A stretch of DNA of 32,590 nucleotides, from positions 1-32,590 of the forward strand of contig JACDQN010000502.1 in assembly GCA_015657575.1 (NCBI GenBank), written 5' to 3'. The notes beneath the pieces were generated by a model. It searched no databases. It saw nothing but the letters and a program-made list of their open reading frames with translations, and had not been told where the DNA came from. This stretch comes from Sphingopyxis sp. Lineage in GTDB: Bacteria; Pseudomonadota; Alphaproteobacteria; Sphingomonadales; Sphingomonadaceae. Of this stretch, positions 8,549 through 18,721 are shown piece after piece (positions within the stretch are counted from its first letter, which is position 1; every line of letters begins with the position of its first letter). The position numbers and the translations under genes are program-made.

Positions 8549-9955
8549 TTCGCCATCTCCGGCTTCGGGGGTAACGCGCGCTCGGCCTCTTCGCTCGCAA
8601 TGGCTCCGCGCATGCGCAATATCCATTCGTCGTGGATCGCGACGTAAAGCCCCTCGTCGGCCACCGCCGTGCCGCTAAGGATGGCGTCGACGCCCAGGGC
8701 TTCGCCGTGGCTGCTGACGCCTTGCACCCACCGTGTCGATCCCCGCGACATGTCGTTCATCCGGCCAGCCCCGCCACCGAAACCGACCTGGCAATTGTTG
8801 AACTCGGTCAGGTCGTCCGGCGTAGCCATGCCGCTTGCATTGAAGAAATCTTCATACTGGCGGATGCGCAAGGCGCGGGCGTCGTCACTCTCACCCACCG
8901 GAGCTATGCAGTAGGTTGTCACCTCGGTCTCATCCACCGAGATGGGCCGGATGATACGGATCTGGGTGCTCGTCTGGTCCATGAGGAAGACGTTAGGGAA
9001 CAGCTCCAGATTGCGTATCCGGCCGTTCATCCAGGTAGCGCGCTCTTCGCCGCGCTCGCGCTTCAACCAGTCCAGGATTTCGTAATTCGGCCGGTCCTGA
9101 TAGTTTGCATAGTCATTCCAGAGCACGCAATGGCCGTTGTCGAAGGAGAAAGAGCCGCCCTCGAGCTGAGCCCAGCGACCGAAATCGAACGCCCTGGTAT
9201 CGTTCTTCGATGTCCCGTCGACCCGGCGTGCGACCGTCATGAAGTAATTCGCGTGCACCGTGCCGATATGATAGCCGTCGAGGCCATTTTCGACCTGCAG
9301 CTTCCAGTTCCCTCGATAGCGGTAGCGCGTAGCGCCTGGAAGAACTTCGAGCTTCTCTTCGACCGACTGATCAACCATGAGATCGATGAATGTCTTCGCG
9401 CCCGCGAGATAGTCCTCAAGAGGAACGACCTCGGGGTTGAGACTGGCGAAAATGAAGCCCCGGTAAATCTCGATGCGCGCAACATGTTCTAGACCATAGT
9501 CTTCCCGCTTGAAGCCCGGCGCGTAGCCACCCCCAGCCTCATCTGTCACGTCGAGGAGTTGGCCCGCGGGATTATAGGTCCAACCGTGGAAGGGGCAGGT
9601 GAAGTTGCGGCGGTTTCCGCTCTTCTCGCGGCAAACGCGCGCGCGCGGTGCGCGCAGCATTGATCAGACAATGCAATTCCCCGGCCCGGTCGCGGGTCAG
9701 GATGACGGGCTGGCGGCCGATAAAAGTCGTGAGAAAGTCGTTCGGCTTTGCGACCTGGCTCTCGTGCGCAATGAAGACCCAGTTGCGCTCGAAGATATAT
9801 TTCAGCTCGAGAGCGAACACGTCCGCGTCGGTAAAGGCCTCCCGGTCGATCTGAAAGCGGCCGCTTCCCTCGTCTTTTACGAGCCATGCATCGATACGCG
9901 AACGCAGTGATTCAAGCTCTGCCACGGCTGCGCCGTTTCCGTCAGGTTGCAACAT
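8545..9955 (-). CDS. Rieske aromatic-ring-hydroxylating dioxygenase alpha subunit, set A (BenA/TphA2-like); frameshifted in the Rieske motif as presented
   Basis: N-terminal ORF (to 9994, TTG) with likely start MLQPDGNGAAV at 9955 after GGAGGAGA; C-terminal ORF 8545..9660 with RRNFTCPFHGWTYNPAGQLLDV, NWKLQVENGLDGYHIGTVHANYF. Frames break at about 9637-9659, within the first CxH half of the Rieske site. Confidence 0.9.
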
Positions 9956-10070
9956 CCTCTCCTCCATTTCCGGCCACCGAGATTCGTAGGTCAACTATTT
10001 GGATCAACGATTCTCGGCTCAACTCTTTGGACTCTTCCGATCCCGAATGACCCAACATAGCATGCGTGGC

Positions 10071-10096
10071 TCATTGTGCAATGGGTTGCACAATGA
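10071..10096. promoter_or_regulatory. perfect palindrome in divergent promoter region, candidate operator
   Basis: TCATTGTGCAA-TGGG-TTGCACAATGA: 11-bp perfect arms, 4-nt spacer, between divergent starts at 9955 (-) and 10203 (+). Confidence 0.7.
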
Positions 10097-10202
10097 TCTA
10101 AATTGCCCTATTCGAATCGCGTTGCATCATGTGCGACACGTCAACCAGGCTGGTTCAGGCGTATAAAAGCCAAAAATGGCTTGAGATTTGGGAGTGCGAA
10201 AT

Positions 10203-11102
10203 ATGGTGGGCGTGACCGAGCTGGGTTATCTAGGCTTGTCGGTATCTGATCTGGATGCATGGAAGAGCTTCGCGTGCGGCGTCGGCGGCATGGAATATGT
10301 CGATGAAGGCGAAGGCGACCGCGCGTATCTGCGAATGGACAAATGGCATCACCGCATCACGCTGCATGCTGATGGCGGTGACGATCTTGCCTATCTTGGC
10401 TGGCGCGTTGCGGGTCCGGTAGAGTTCGACGAAATTGTCGAGAAGCTGACAGTCCAGAATATCGAAGTCGAAATAGCGAGCGACGAAGCGGCGCGCGAGC
10501 GCCGGGTCCTCGGCTTGGCCAAGCTCAAGGATCCGGGCGGTAATCCCACCGAAATCTTCTTCGGCCCCCAGGTCGACAATTACCGCCCTTTTCATCCCGG
10601 CCGCCCGATGTTCGGTCGTTTTGTTACCGGCGCCGAAGGGATCGGCCATTGCATCCTGCGTCAAGATGATGTGGCCGCAGCGGTTCGCTTTTATCAGCTG
10701 CTCGGGCTGCGGGGCTCGGTCGAGTACCACCTCGCTTTGCCGAACGGTGAGGTCGCTGCCCCCTATTTCATGCATTGCAACGACCGGCAACATTCCGTGG
10801 CTTTCGGCCTCGGTCCGATGGACAAGCGGATCAACCATTTGATGCTCGAGTACAGCGAGCTCGACGATCTTGGCCTTGCCCACGACTCGGTGCGCGAACG
10901 AAAGATCGATGTCGCACTCCAGCTCGGAAAGCACGCGAACGACGAAGCGCTGACATTCTACTGCGCAAATCCGTCAGGGTGGCTGTGGGAATTTGGCTGG
11001 GGAGCGAAAAAGGCGGGCCCGCAGCAGGAACATTATCTGCGCGACCTCTTCGGCCATGGAAATGAAGCCGAGGGCTACGGAATGGACATCCCCCTCGGCT
11101 GA
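10203..11102 (+). CDS. type I extradiol dioxygenase (BphC/NahC-like)
   Basis: MVGVTELGYLGLSVSDLDAWKSFACGVGG...; ligand motifs EGIGHCILRQD (H), RINHLMLEYSELDDLG (H), WLWEFGWG (E). Track start 10188 is TTG; ATG at 10203 preferred. Confidence 0.92.
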   Translation: MVGVTELGYLGLSVSDLDAWKSFACGVGGMEYVDEGEGDRAYLRMDKWHHRITLHADGGDDLAYLGWRVAGPVEFDEIVEKLTVQNIEVEIASDEAARERRVLGLAKLKDPGGNPTEIFFGPQVDNYRPFHPGRPMFGRFVTGAEGIGHCILRQDDVAAAVRFYQLLGLRGSVEYHLALPNGEVAAPYFMHCNDRQHSVAFGLGPMDKRINHLMLEYSELDDLGLAHDSVRERKIDVALQLGKHANDEALTFYCANPSGWLWEFGWGAKKAGPQQEHYLRDLFGHGNEAEGYGMDIPLG

Positions 11103-11124
11103 CCACCTTAGGATATTTCAAGAG

Positions 11125-11466
11125 ATGGATGTGATTGAAATGGAGAGACTTCGCCTGTGCCCAATTGACGCCCCCCAGGACGGCGAGCCGGTTGCGATAC
11201 CGGCAGGCGCCTTCCCGGCGCTCGCGGTCTATAACGTCGATGGCCAGATTTATGTCACGGCCAACACATGTACGCACGGCAACGCGCAGCTTACCGATGG
11301 CTATCAGGACGGTGCGACGATCGAATGCCCCTATCATGGCGGCGCCTTCGACATTCCGAGCGGAGCCGCGACAACTTATCCCTGCCAGATCCCGCTTAAG
11401 ACCTATGAAGTGACGATCGAGGACGGCTGGGTGACGATCGACGCTCCCGGTGCGCCGGAGAGCTGA
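11125..11466 (+). CDS. Rieske-type [2Fe-2S] ferredoxin component
   Basis: MDVIEMERLRLCPIDAPQDGEPVAIPAG...TANTCTHGNAQLTDGYQDGATIECPYHGGAFDIPSG; both Rieske half-motifs C-T-H and C-P-Y-H. Confidence 0.93.
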   Translation: MDVIEMERLRLCPIDAPQDGEPVAIPAGAFPALAVYNVDGQIYVTANTCTHGNAQLTDGYQDGATIECPYHGGAFDIPSGAATTYPCQIPLKTYEVTIEDGWVTIDAPGAPES

Positions 11467-11470
11467 GGCT

Positions 11471-11959
11471 ATGGACCTTTCCACTCTGCCTCGCACCGAG
11501 CTCCTCCGGGAAGTGACGGACCTTATTGCCCTGCACGCCGAGCTGATTGACGACGATCAGCTCGAAGCGTGGCCCGATCTGTTCGTCGAGGACTGCCACT
11601 ATTCCGTATTGCCGCGAGAGAATGCCGACCGCGGATTGCCGGTTGCGACGATCTTCTGTGACAGCAGGGGCATGCTTGTAGACCGCATCGTCTCGCTCCG
11701 GCGCGCCAACATTTTTCCGGTCCATCACTATCGACACATCATCAGCACCAGCCGCATTCACGAGGTTCGTTCAGATGCGGTTGTGGCACATACAAACTAT
11801 CTAGTGCTCCAGACAAGAAACACCGGCCGATCATTTGTGTATAATGCTGGTAAATATGTCGATGAAATAGTGTTTTCGTCCGGGAAATTTCTTTTTCGGT
11901 CAAAGAAGGCGATTTTCGACACGGACCTGATCGACACTTTGATGGTCCGCCCCATTTAG
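11471..11959 (+). CDS. aromatic-ring-hydroxylating dioxygenase beta subunit, set B
   Basis: MDLSTLPRTELLREVTDLIALHAELIDDDQLEAWPDLFVEDCHYSVLPREN...; small-subunit signature, adjacent to ferredoxin and alpha. Confidence 0.9.
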   Translation: MDLSTLPRTELLREVTDLIALHAELIDDDQLEAWPDLFVEDCHYSVLPRENADRGLPVATIFCDSRGMLVDRIVSLRRANIFPVHHYRHIISTSRIHEVRSDAVVAHTNYLVLQTRNTGRSFVYNAGKYVDEIVFSSGKFLFRSKKAIFDTDLIDTLMVRPI

Positions 11960-11978
11960 CCCATTTCGAGGTTGCGAT

Positions 11979-13250
11979 ATGCTCAATGTTCAAGATACGG
12001 CCGTAGGTAAAGTGTCGACCGACACCGAGGAGCCCATTGGCTGCCGGATACCATATTCCGTGTTCACGGATGATGCCTTTTACAAGGCCGAACAGGAGCA
12101 TCTCTTCCGCGGCCCCACCTGGAACTTCGTTGCGCTCGAGGCCGAAGTCCCGAACCCCGGTGATTTCAAATCGACCTTCATCGGCGACACGCCGGTCGTT
12201 GTGACGCGGGACAAGGACCAGAGCCTCCATGTCGTTGTGAACCGCTGCGCGCATCGCGGCGCGACGGTATGCCGCGCACGCCAAGGCAATGTGCCGCATC
12301 TCGAATGCGTTTATCATCAATGGGCTTATGAATTGAACGGAGACCTCATGGGCGTCCCGTTCCGCCGCGGGATCAAGGGCAAGGGGGGGATGCCGGCGGA
12401 TTTCGATCTCAAGCAACATGGCTTGGTCAAGCTGCGCGTCGAAGCGTTGAATGGGCTGGTTTTCGCGACATTCTCGCAAGAAGTGGAGCCGCTGACGGAC
12501 TATCTCGGTCCGCTCATCACCAAGCATGTCGAGCGGATCATGTGCCGCCCGATCAAGATATTGGGCAATCAACGCCAGTTCATCCACGGCAACTGGAAGC
12601 TATACGCCGAAAATACGCGCGACCCCTATCACGCAAGCCTCCTCCATCTGTTTCACAATACTTTCGGCCTCTATCGTTCGACGCAAACCGGCGAATGCCT
12701 GATGGACGAGAGCAAGCGGCATTCGTTCCTTTATTCGAAGGCGGGCAGCAACGACGCGGCGCGCGACAGCGAAGTCTATCAGGACTCGCGCAGCTTCGAC
12801 ACGAGCTTCTCGCTCCAGGATCCGTCGCTGCTCGCGGGCCGGAGCGAGTTTCCGGACGGCATCACCCTCGTCATCCTGGCCCTTTATCCCAACCTGATTT
12901 TGCAGCAGATCTCGAACACGCTCGCGGTTCGCCAGATCGTCACCCACGGACCGGATTCGTTCGAGCTCGTGTGGACCCAATTTGGCTATGCGGACGATGA
13001 TGCGGAGATGGACGCGATCCGCCTCAAGCAATCGAACCTCATCGGACCGGCGGGCATGATCTCGATGGAGGATGGCGAGGCGGTCGAGATCGTGCAGCAG
13101 GCGGTCAGCTCGGACAGAAAGGCAAGATCCTATATCGCGATGGGCGGCGGCGGCGCCGATGATGCGGATCATCTTGTCACGGAAGGGGCCATCATCGGCT
13201 TCTGGCAAAATTACCGCGAGATGGTGGGAATCGAAGAGAGGGTCTCATGA
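11979..13250 (+). CDS. Rieske oxygenase alpha subunit, set B (salicylate-hydroxylase/anthranilate-dioxygenase-like)
   Basis: 423 aa; VVNRCAHRGATVCRARQGNVPHLECVYHQWAY Rieske site; HGNWKLYAENTRDPYHASLLHLFHNTFGLYRSTQ mononuclear Fe site. Confidence 0.92.
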   Translation: MLNVQDTAVGKVSTDTEEPIGCRIPYSVFTDDAFYKAEQEHLFRGPTWNFVALEAEVPNPGDFKSTFIGDTPVVVTRDKDQSLHVVVNRCAHRGATVCRARQGNVPHLECVYHQWAYELNGDLMGVPFRRGIKGKGGMPADFDLKQHGLVKLRVEALNGLVFATFSQEVEPLTDYLGPLITKHVERIMCRPIKILGNQRQFIHGNWKLYAENTRDPYHASLLHLFHNTFGLYRSTQTGECLMDESKRHSFLYSKAGSNDAARDSEVYQDSRSFDTSFSLQDPSLLAGRSEFPDGITLVILALYPNLILQQISNTLAVRQIVTHGPDSFELVWTQFGYADDDAEMDAIRLKQSNLIGPAGMISMEDGEAVEIVQQAVSSDRKARSYIAMGGGGADDADHLVTEGAIIGFWQNYREMVGIEERVS

Positions 13251-13837
13251 CCGCCACCATTGATTTCTACTTCGATTTCATCAGCCCGTTCAGCTATCTC
13301 GCACAGTTGCGTCTGCCGGAGATTGCGCGTCGGCACGGCCGGGCGCTCGCCTATCATCCCATCGACATCCCCGAAGCAAAGATTGCGGCGGGCAATTACG
13401 GCCCGTCCAACCGCGAGGTGCCGGCGAAGATAAAGGTTCTGACCGCGGATCTGCAGCGTTGGGCTCGGCGGTACGACGTGCCGCTTACCTTTCCATCGAG
13501 CTTCGAGTGCGGAGGCTGGAACACAGCCGCAATCTTCGCGGCCCGTCACGGTGCCGCCGAAGGCTTCGTGCGGGATGCCTATCGGCGCATCTGGGGCCTC
13601 GGAATCGATCCGCGAGACCGGGACGAATTGCGCGCCTCGGCGGCAACGGCGGGTCTCGAAGCCGATGCCGTCATGGCCTTCGTGGATTCGAAAGAGGGCA
13701 AGCGCGCCTATCGCGAAGCGCGGTCGAAAGCTTACGCCCGCGGCGTATTCGGCGCGCCGCTTATGTTTGTCGACGACCAGATATTCTGGGGAAACGACCG
13801 GCTGGATTTTCTTGAAGAGCATGTGCGGACGAATTGA
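13247..13837 (+). CDS. nahD: 2-hydroxychromene-2-carboxylate isomerase (DsbA-like fold)
   Basis: 196 aa; IDFYFDFISPFSYLAQLRLPEIARRHGRALAYHPID...GVFGAPLMFVDDQIFWGNDRLDFLEEHV; ATGA overlap with the alpha gene. Confidence 0.9.
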   Translation: MTATIDFYFDFISPFSYLAQLRLPEIARRHGRALAYHPIDIPEAKIAAGNYGPSNREVPAKIKVLTADLQRWARRYDVPLTFPSSFECGGWNTAAIFAARHGAAEGFVRDAYRRIWGLGIDPRDRDELRASAATAGLEADAVMAFVDSKEGKRAYREARSKAYARGVFGAPLMFVDDQIFWGNDRLDFLEEHVRTN

Positions 13838-13861
13838 AAAAAAGAATCAGGGAGAGGGAGA

Positions 13862-16049
13862 ATGGACATGAGGACCAACAGTTATAATAGCGGGCGCGCC
13901 CTCGCGAGCGGCATCGCACTTTTCGCACTGGCCTGGAGCGCGGCCGGCCAAGCCCAGGATACGGCCCCGGCTGCCGAACCCGAGCCCGAGGCGCAGTCGA
14001 GTTCGGGTATCTCCGACATCATCGTGACGGCCACGCGCCGCGAGGAGCGTCTGCAGGACGTTGCTGTCGCCGTGACCGCGATCACCGGCGATTCGCTCTC
14101 GGCGGCAGATGTTTCGACGGTGCGCTCGTTGACCCAGGTGGTTCCCGGATTCATCGGGAGCCGCAACATGGGTGTCTTCCAGCCCGTCATTCGCGGCGTC
14201 GGGTCGACCGGCATCTCGATCGGCGACGAGCCAAACATCGCCACCTATGTCGATGGTGTCTACCAGCCAGAGTCGGCCGCCAACTGGATCGATCTCGTCG
14301 AAGTCGAGCGCGTGGAAGTGCTGCGCGGACCGCAAGGCACGACATTTGGCCGCAACGCCACCGGCGGCCTGATCAACGTGATTACCCCCGACCCCAGTTT
14401 TGACCTGCGCGGCAAGGCGTCGCTGCGTTACGGCCGCATGCGGAGGGACGCGGGCGATTATGATGCCCGCTTCTATATCACCGGCGGCCTTAGCGATAAA
14501 TTGGCTGCCGATTTTGCCGCCCTCTATCGCAAGAACGACGGCTATATCGACGATCTGGTGCGCGGCGGCACGCTCGGCGACCAGCAAGTGATCAACTTTC
14601 GCAGCAAGCTGCTGTGGCAGCCTTCCGACAATGCCAAGGTCATCCTGACCGGCGAATCTTCGACCAGAACAGCACGACCAATTCGCCCCAGCCGGTCAAT
14701 GGGAATACGGCCGGCCGTCGCTTCCCGGGCGTTATACTTCCGACCGACGCTTGGCAGGCGTCACTGACAGCATTCCTACGCTGGACTTACGGCGCTGGAG
14801 TGCGGCGCTGCATGTAAAACTCGAGTTCGACGGCTTCAACCTCGAGGCGACGAGCGGCTTCATGAATCTGCGCTGGTACCAGGAAACCGATTCGGACGCC
14901 TCGAACATCTTCCTCGGTAATTTCCCTGCAACATTTGCGACGGAATCGGGGAGCCAGGAAATCAAGTTCACGTCTGCCGACCCCGGCCGATTCCAGTGGC
15001 TCCTGGGCGGCTATTTCTACCAGTTCGGCGGTCATACTGAGTTGGATCTCGTCACGTCGCCGGGGCCTGGAATCCCTCCGACCACCCTCAACCTTGATCC
15101 CGCACTATCGGGTCGCTCGTTCGCGGGCTTTGCCGAAGGAACCTACGAGATCGTCGACGACCTGTTCATCACTGTCGGCGCGCGGTACACCACCGAGCGG
15201 CGGACCTTCGAACAGGTCGTTAATGGAAATCTGGTCGTTCCGAAGACCGCCAAGTCGTTCAACAAGTTCAACTATCGCGGCGCAGTCCGGTACCAGTTCG
15301 CACCCGACGGAAGCATTTATGCAAGCTATGGCACCGCATTCAAAAGCGGCGTCTACAATATGGCGGGCACATCGCCGAATCCGGTCAATCCCGAGAACAT
15401 CAAGGCATGGGAGGCCGGCATCAAGGTCGACCCCTTCAATTGGCTCCGCACGAACCTCGCCGTTTATCACTATACGTACGACGATCTGCAAGTTCAGGCC
15501 AAAGACGCGTCGGGTCCGAGCTACGTCCTGCAGAACGCAGCGAGCGCCAAAATCTATGGCGGCGAGTTCGAGGCGATTATCCAACCGATTGACGATCTCA
15601 ACATCCGCGGCTCGGCGGCCTACAGCCACGCGCGCTATCGTGATTTTCCGCTCGCGCAGAGCTTTTTCCCGCGCCCCGACGGAGGCAACACTGTTGCCCC
15701 GGCGGACGCGTCGGGTAACGTGATGACCCGCGCCCCGAAGTGGACGTTCAACCTGGGGGTCGATTGGGGCCATGAGTTCGATGCAGGGCGCCTTGGGGTC
15801 TCGGTCAACACCTTCTACTCGACCCGGCTCTATTATGACTTCCAGAATATTTTCTCCCAGCCGAGCTATACCCTTACCAATGCGTCGATATCCTTTGCCC
15901 CAACCGGTGATCGCTGGAAATTCAGCCTCTGGGCGACCAACCTCACCAACGAAAAGGTCTTCCAGACCATTCGTGTCGGGGCGCAGGCAACTGACGGCTT
16001 TTACGAACAGCCAAGAAAAGTGGGCGTCAGCGCCGAACTCCGGTTCTGA
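13862..16049 (+). CDS. TonB-dependent outer membrane receptor (copy 1), two frameshifts as presented
   Basis: ORF 13862..14767 (DIIVTATRREERLQDVAVAVTAITGDSL...RNATGGLINVITPDPSFD), bridge in ORF 14614..14817 (FDQNSTTNSPQPVNGNTAGRRFPGVILPTDAWQASLTAF), ORF 14751..16049 (DSIPTLDLRRWSAALHVKLEFDGF...FYEQPRKVGVSAELRF). Colinear with the intact copy at 26170..28374. Confidence 0.92.
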
Positions 16050-16111
16050 CGCGCCCAAACGCGGTCCAAGGGCTTGATCCCGCGGATCGCGTGCGGCCGG
16101 GCTGCCGCCGT

Positions 16112-16158
16112 GTCCGCCAGCATGAGCCTCGGTGGCTTGTGCTGGCGGACTTTGTTTG
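16112..16158 (+). terminator. rho-independent terminator downstream of TonB receptor copy 1
   Basis: GTCCGCCAGCA(16112-16122) / TGCTGGCGGAC(16140-16150) perfect 11-bp arms, inner AGCC/GGCT extension, followed by TTTGTTTG. Confidence 0.8.
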
Positions 16159-16209
16159 CTGTCGCGTAAAGACGGTCCGTTCAACTGCTACTTGTCGAAG
16201 GATGCATGC

Positions 16210-17835
16210 ATGACGATCACGGGACAAATGCAGCCTGCGCAACTGGCGATCGGCACGATCCTGACATATGCCGCCGCCGCGCACGCAACCCGGGAAGTGG
16301 TGTCGCGCGAAATCGGCAGCGATCGGTTGTGGCGTTATGATTATGCAGCGCTCGCCCGCCGGGTAGCGCAGGCTGCCAACATGTTCACCCTTGCCGGGAT
16401 CGGGAGCGGTGACCGGATATCGTCGCTCGCCTGGAACACGCACCGGCATTTGGAACTCTTCTACGCGGTCCCGGGCCTTGGGGCAGTGCTTCACACCGCC
16501 AACCCCCGGCTCCCCGACGATCAGCTGATCTTTACCTTGAACCATGCCGAGAGTCGCATATTGGCGTTCGAGCCCAACCTCGCCGCGCTCGTCGAGCGGC
16601 TTGCGCCCAGCCTCCCGCATATCGAAAAATACATCGTACTGTCCGACGAAGGCGTCGGCATCGGCGAGGGGTTCGGGGCGCTGGCCTATGAGCCCTTGCT
16701 CGCGTCGGCACCGGTCTCGATCACCTGGCCCGAAATCGATGAAAATTCCGGGGCGTTTCTTTGTTACACCTCGGGGACCACAGGCGATCCCAAGGGGGTT
16801 CTCTACAGCCACCGGGCAGTCGTTCTGCATGCGATGGGAGCGGGCTTGGCGAGCGCGTTCGGCCTCACGTCGTTCGATTGCGTGATGCCTTGCTCCTCGC
16901 TCTATCACGCCACCGCCTGGGGCCTTCCGTTCGTGGCGCCGCTCTGCGGCGCCAAGCTCGTTCTTCCTGGCGACCGCATGGACGGTCCTAGCCTCCAGGC
17001 CCTAATCCGAGGGGAGGCGGTTTCTTTTACCGGTGGGGTGCCCACGATCTGGACCATGTATCTCGCCCACCTCGAGGCAACCGGCGGCGACACGGGAACG
17101 CTCAAGCGGATTATGATCGGGGGCTCCGCCGTACCTCGCGCGATGGCAGAAAGCTTCAAGGCCGACCATGATGTCGATGTCCTTCAGCTCTGGGGAATGA
17201 CCGAGACCTGCCCGCTCGGTGTGATCGCAACACCGACGCCGGCCGTCGCGGACCTCGGCGAGGCAGCGATGCAGGATATATTGTGGACGCGGCAGGGACG
17301 GCTCCAGTTCGGCGTCGAGATGCGCATCTTGGGCGAAGACGGGCACCCCTGCCCCCACGATGGGGCGACGGCAGGCGCGCTACAGGTGCGGGGTCCGTGG
17401 GTGGTTCAGCGCTATTTTCGTCAGCCGGCGGATTGCACCGATGTCGACGGGTGGTTCGATACCGGCGACGTTGCGACACTCGACGCCCAGGGGTTCATGC
17501 GAATCACAGACCGCACCAAAGATGTCATCAAGTCGGGAGGAGAGTGGATCAGCTCAATCGACCTTGAGAATGTTGCCGCTGGGTGCAGCGGGGTCAAGAT
17601 CGCCGCGGTCGTCGGCATTCCGCACCCTAAATGGGAAGAGCGCCCGCTCTTGATCGTCGAGCCTCATGATGGAATCCTTCCCGACGAAAAGGAAATTCTA
17701 TCAACCCTATCCGCGGAATTCGCGAAATGGCAGCTGCCCGATCGCATCCTCGTCGGCGCGGTGCCACTTACGGCAACAGGGAAAATCGACAAGAAGCAAC
17801 TGCGCGAACGCTATGGTAATGTCTACGCGGCTTGA
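16210..17835 (+). CDS. AMP-dependent synthetase/acyl-CoA ligase
   Basis: [24 protein letters not shown]...[95 protein letters not shown]. Track start 16132 is probably too far upstream because it overlaps the terminator. Confidence 0.92.
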   Translation: MTITGQMQPAQLAIGTILTYAAAAHATREVVSREIGSDRLWRYDYAALARRVAQAANMFTLAGIGSGDRISSLAWNTHRHLELFYAVPGLGAVLHTANPRLPDDQLIFTLNHAESRILAFEPNLAALVERLAPSLPHIEKYIVLSDEGVGIGEGFGALAYEPLLASAPVSITWPEIDENSGAFLCYTSGTTGDPKGVLYSHRAVVLHAMGAGLASAFGLTSFDCVMPCSSLYHATAWGLPFVAPLCGAKLVLPGDRMDGPSLQALIRGEAVSFTGGVPTIWTMYLAHLEATGGDTGTLKRIMIGGSAVPRAMAESFKADHDVDVLQLWGMTETCPLGVIATPTPAVADLGEAAMQDILWTRQGRLQFGVEMRILGEDGHPCPHDGATAGALQVRGPWVVQRYFRQPADCTDVDGWFDTGDVATLDAQGFMRITDRTKDVIKSGGEWISSIDLENVAAGCSGVKIAAVVGIPHPKWEERPLLIVEPHDGILPDEKEILSTLSAEFAKWQLPDRILVGAVPLTATGKIDKKQLRERYGNVYAA

Positions 17836-17878
17836 GGGAACGGGACCCGATGGTTCGGCAGCAATCACTGCGCGGCGA

Positions 17879-17900
17879 GAAGCTTGTCATCGCAAGCTTC
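17879..17900. terminator. possible terminator hairpin between convergent genes
   Basis: GAAGCTTG-TCATCG-CAAGCTTC perfect 8-bp arms at the convergent end of the CoA ligase (+) and TetR (-) genes; no clear U-tract. Confidence 0.35.
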
Positions 17901-18600
17901 AACCAATAGCGTCTGGGCCGCCCGTCCCGTCGTTCCGCTCCCGCAGCGACTGCGCATAGCCGGACAGCAAGGCAATTGTCAGCTCGGTGACGCGCCTTGC
18001 CCGCTCGGGGTCCTTTCCGATCTGGGCTCGCACCGCCAATCCGCGGAGCACGCTCCACAGCAGCCACAATATGTCTTCGGCGTCAGACGGAGACAGGCCG
18101 GTCTTGGCAAAACGGCTGACCCAGACTTGCTCGGCCCCGACGCGTCGTTGCTGCGACATACCGCGAACATCGTCGGCGAGGGCCCGAAGCTTGTTTCCCG
18201 AGATGACGAGGTCGAGCGCGATCAAAAAATCTTCACCGTAGAAGAATGCCTCTGCATCGTCGCATGCAGCCTCGAGGAGGCCGTCATCTTCGATAGCCTT
18301 ACCCGCGGCAACGGTCGCCTTCTCGAGGGCTGCCGAAAAAACCTGCTCCAGGCAGGCGGCGACTAGTTGGTCCTTTGTCGGAAAATGGTGAAGCTGCGCT
18401 CCGCGAGAGACGCCTGCGCTTTCGGCAACGTCTGCGACGCGAAACGCCGAATAACCTTTCTCGCGCAACAGATTGATAGCGGCCGAAAGGATTCGAGCCC
18501 GCATCTTTCTACTGCGTTCGCCTTGTGGCTTGTGCGAATTGTCGTGAGCTGGGGAAATGTCCGCCACTGCGTCTGCTACACCTCTTGCCGAGACCCTCAT
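17899..18600 (-). CDS. TetR-family transcriptional regulator
   Basis: RSRKMRARILSAAINLLREKGYSAFRVADVAESAGVSRGAQLHHFPTKDQLVAACLEQVF, a typical TetR HTH domain. Start codon uncertain. Confidence 0.9.
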   Translation of the reverse strand: MRVSARGVADAVADISPAHDNSHKPQGERSRKMRARILSAAINLLREKGYSAFRVADVAESAGVSRGAQLHHFPTKDQLVAACLEQVFSAALEKATVAAGKAIEDDGLLEAACDDAEAFFYGEDFLIALDLVISGNKLRALADDVRGMSQQRRVGAEQVWVSRFAKTGLSPSDAEDILWLLWSVLRGLAVRAQIGKDPERARRVTELTIALLSGYAQSLRERNDGTGGPDAIG

Positions 18601-18721
18601 GCGGCCGAACGTACAGATGGCATAGCTTTCCTATCGGGCTTGTCAAAGTCATAGCTGCGAGATGCAACAGGATGCCGTCCGCACCCGGCTGGCCATTCCG
18701 CCCGCCTCGTTGCGGGCCTGT

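Noticed and set aside
15105-16184. 359-aa minus-strand ORF
   Set aside because: Antisense to TonB receptor copy 1, which has clear family motifs.
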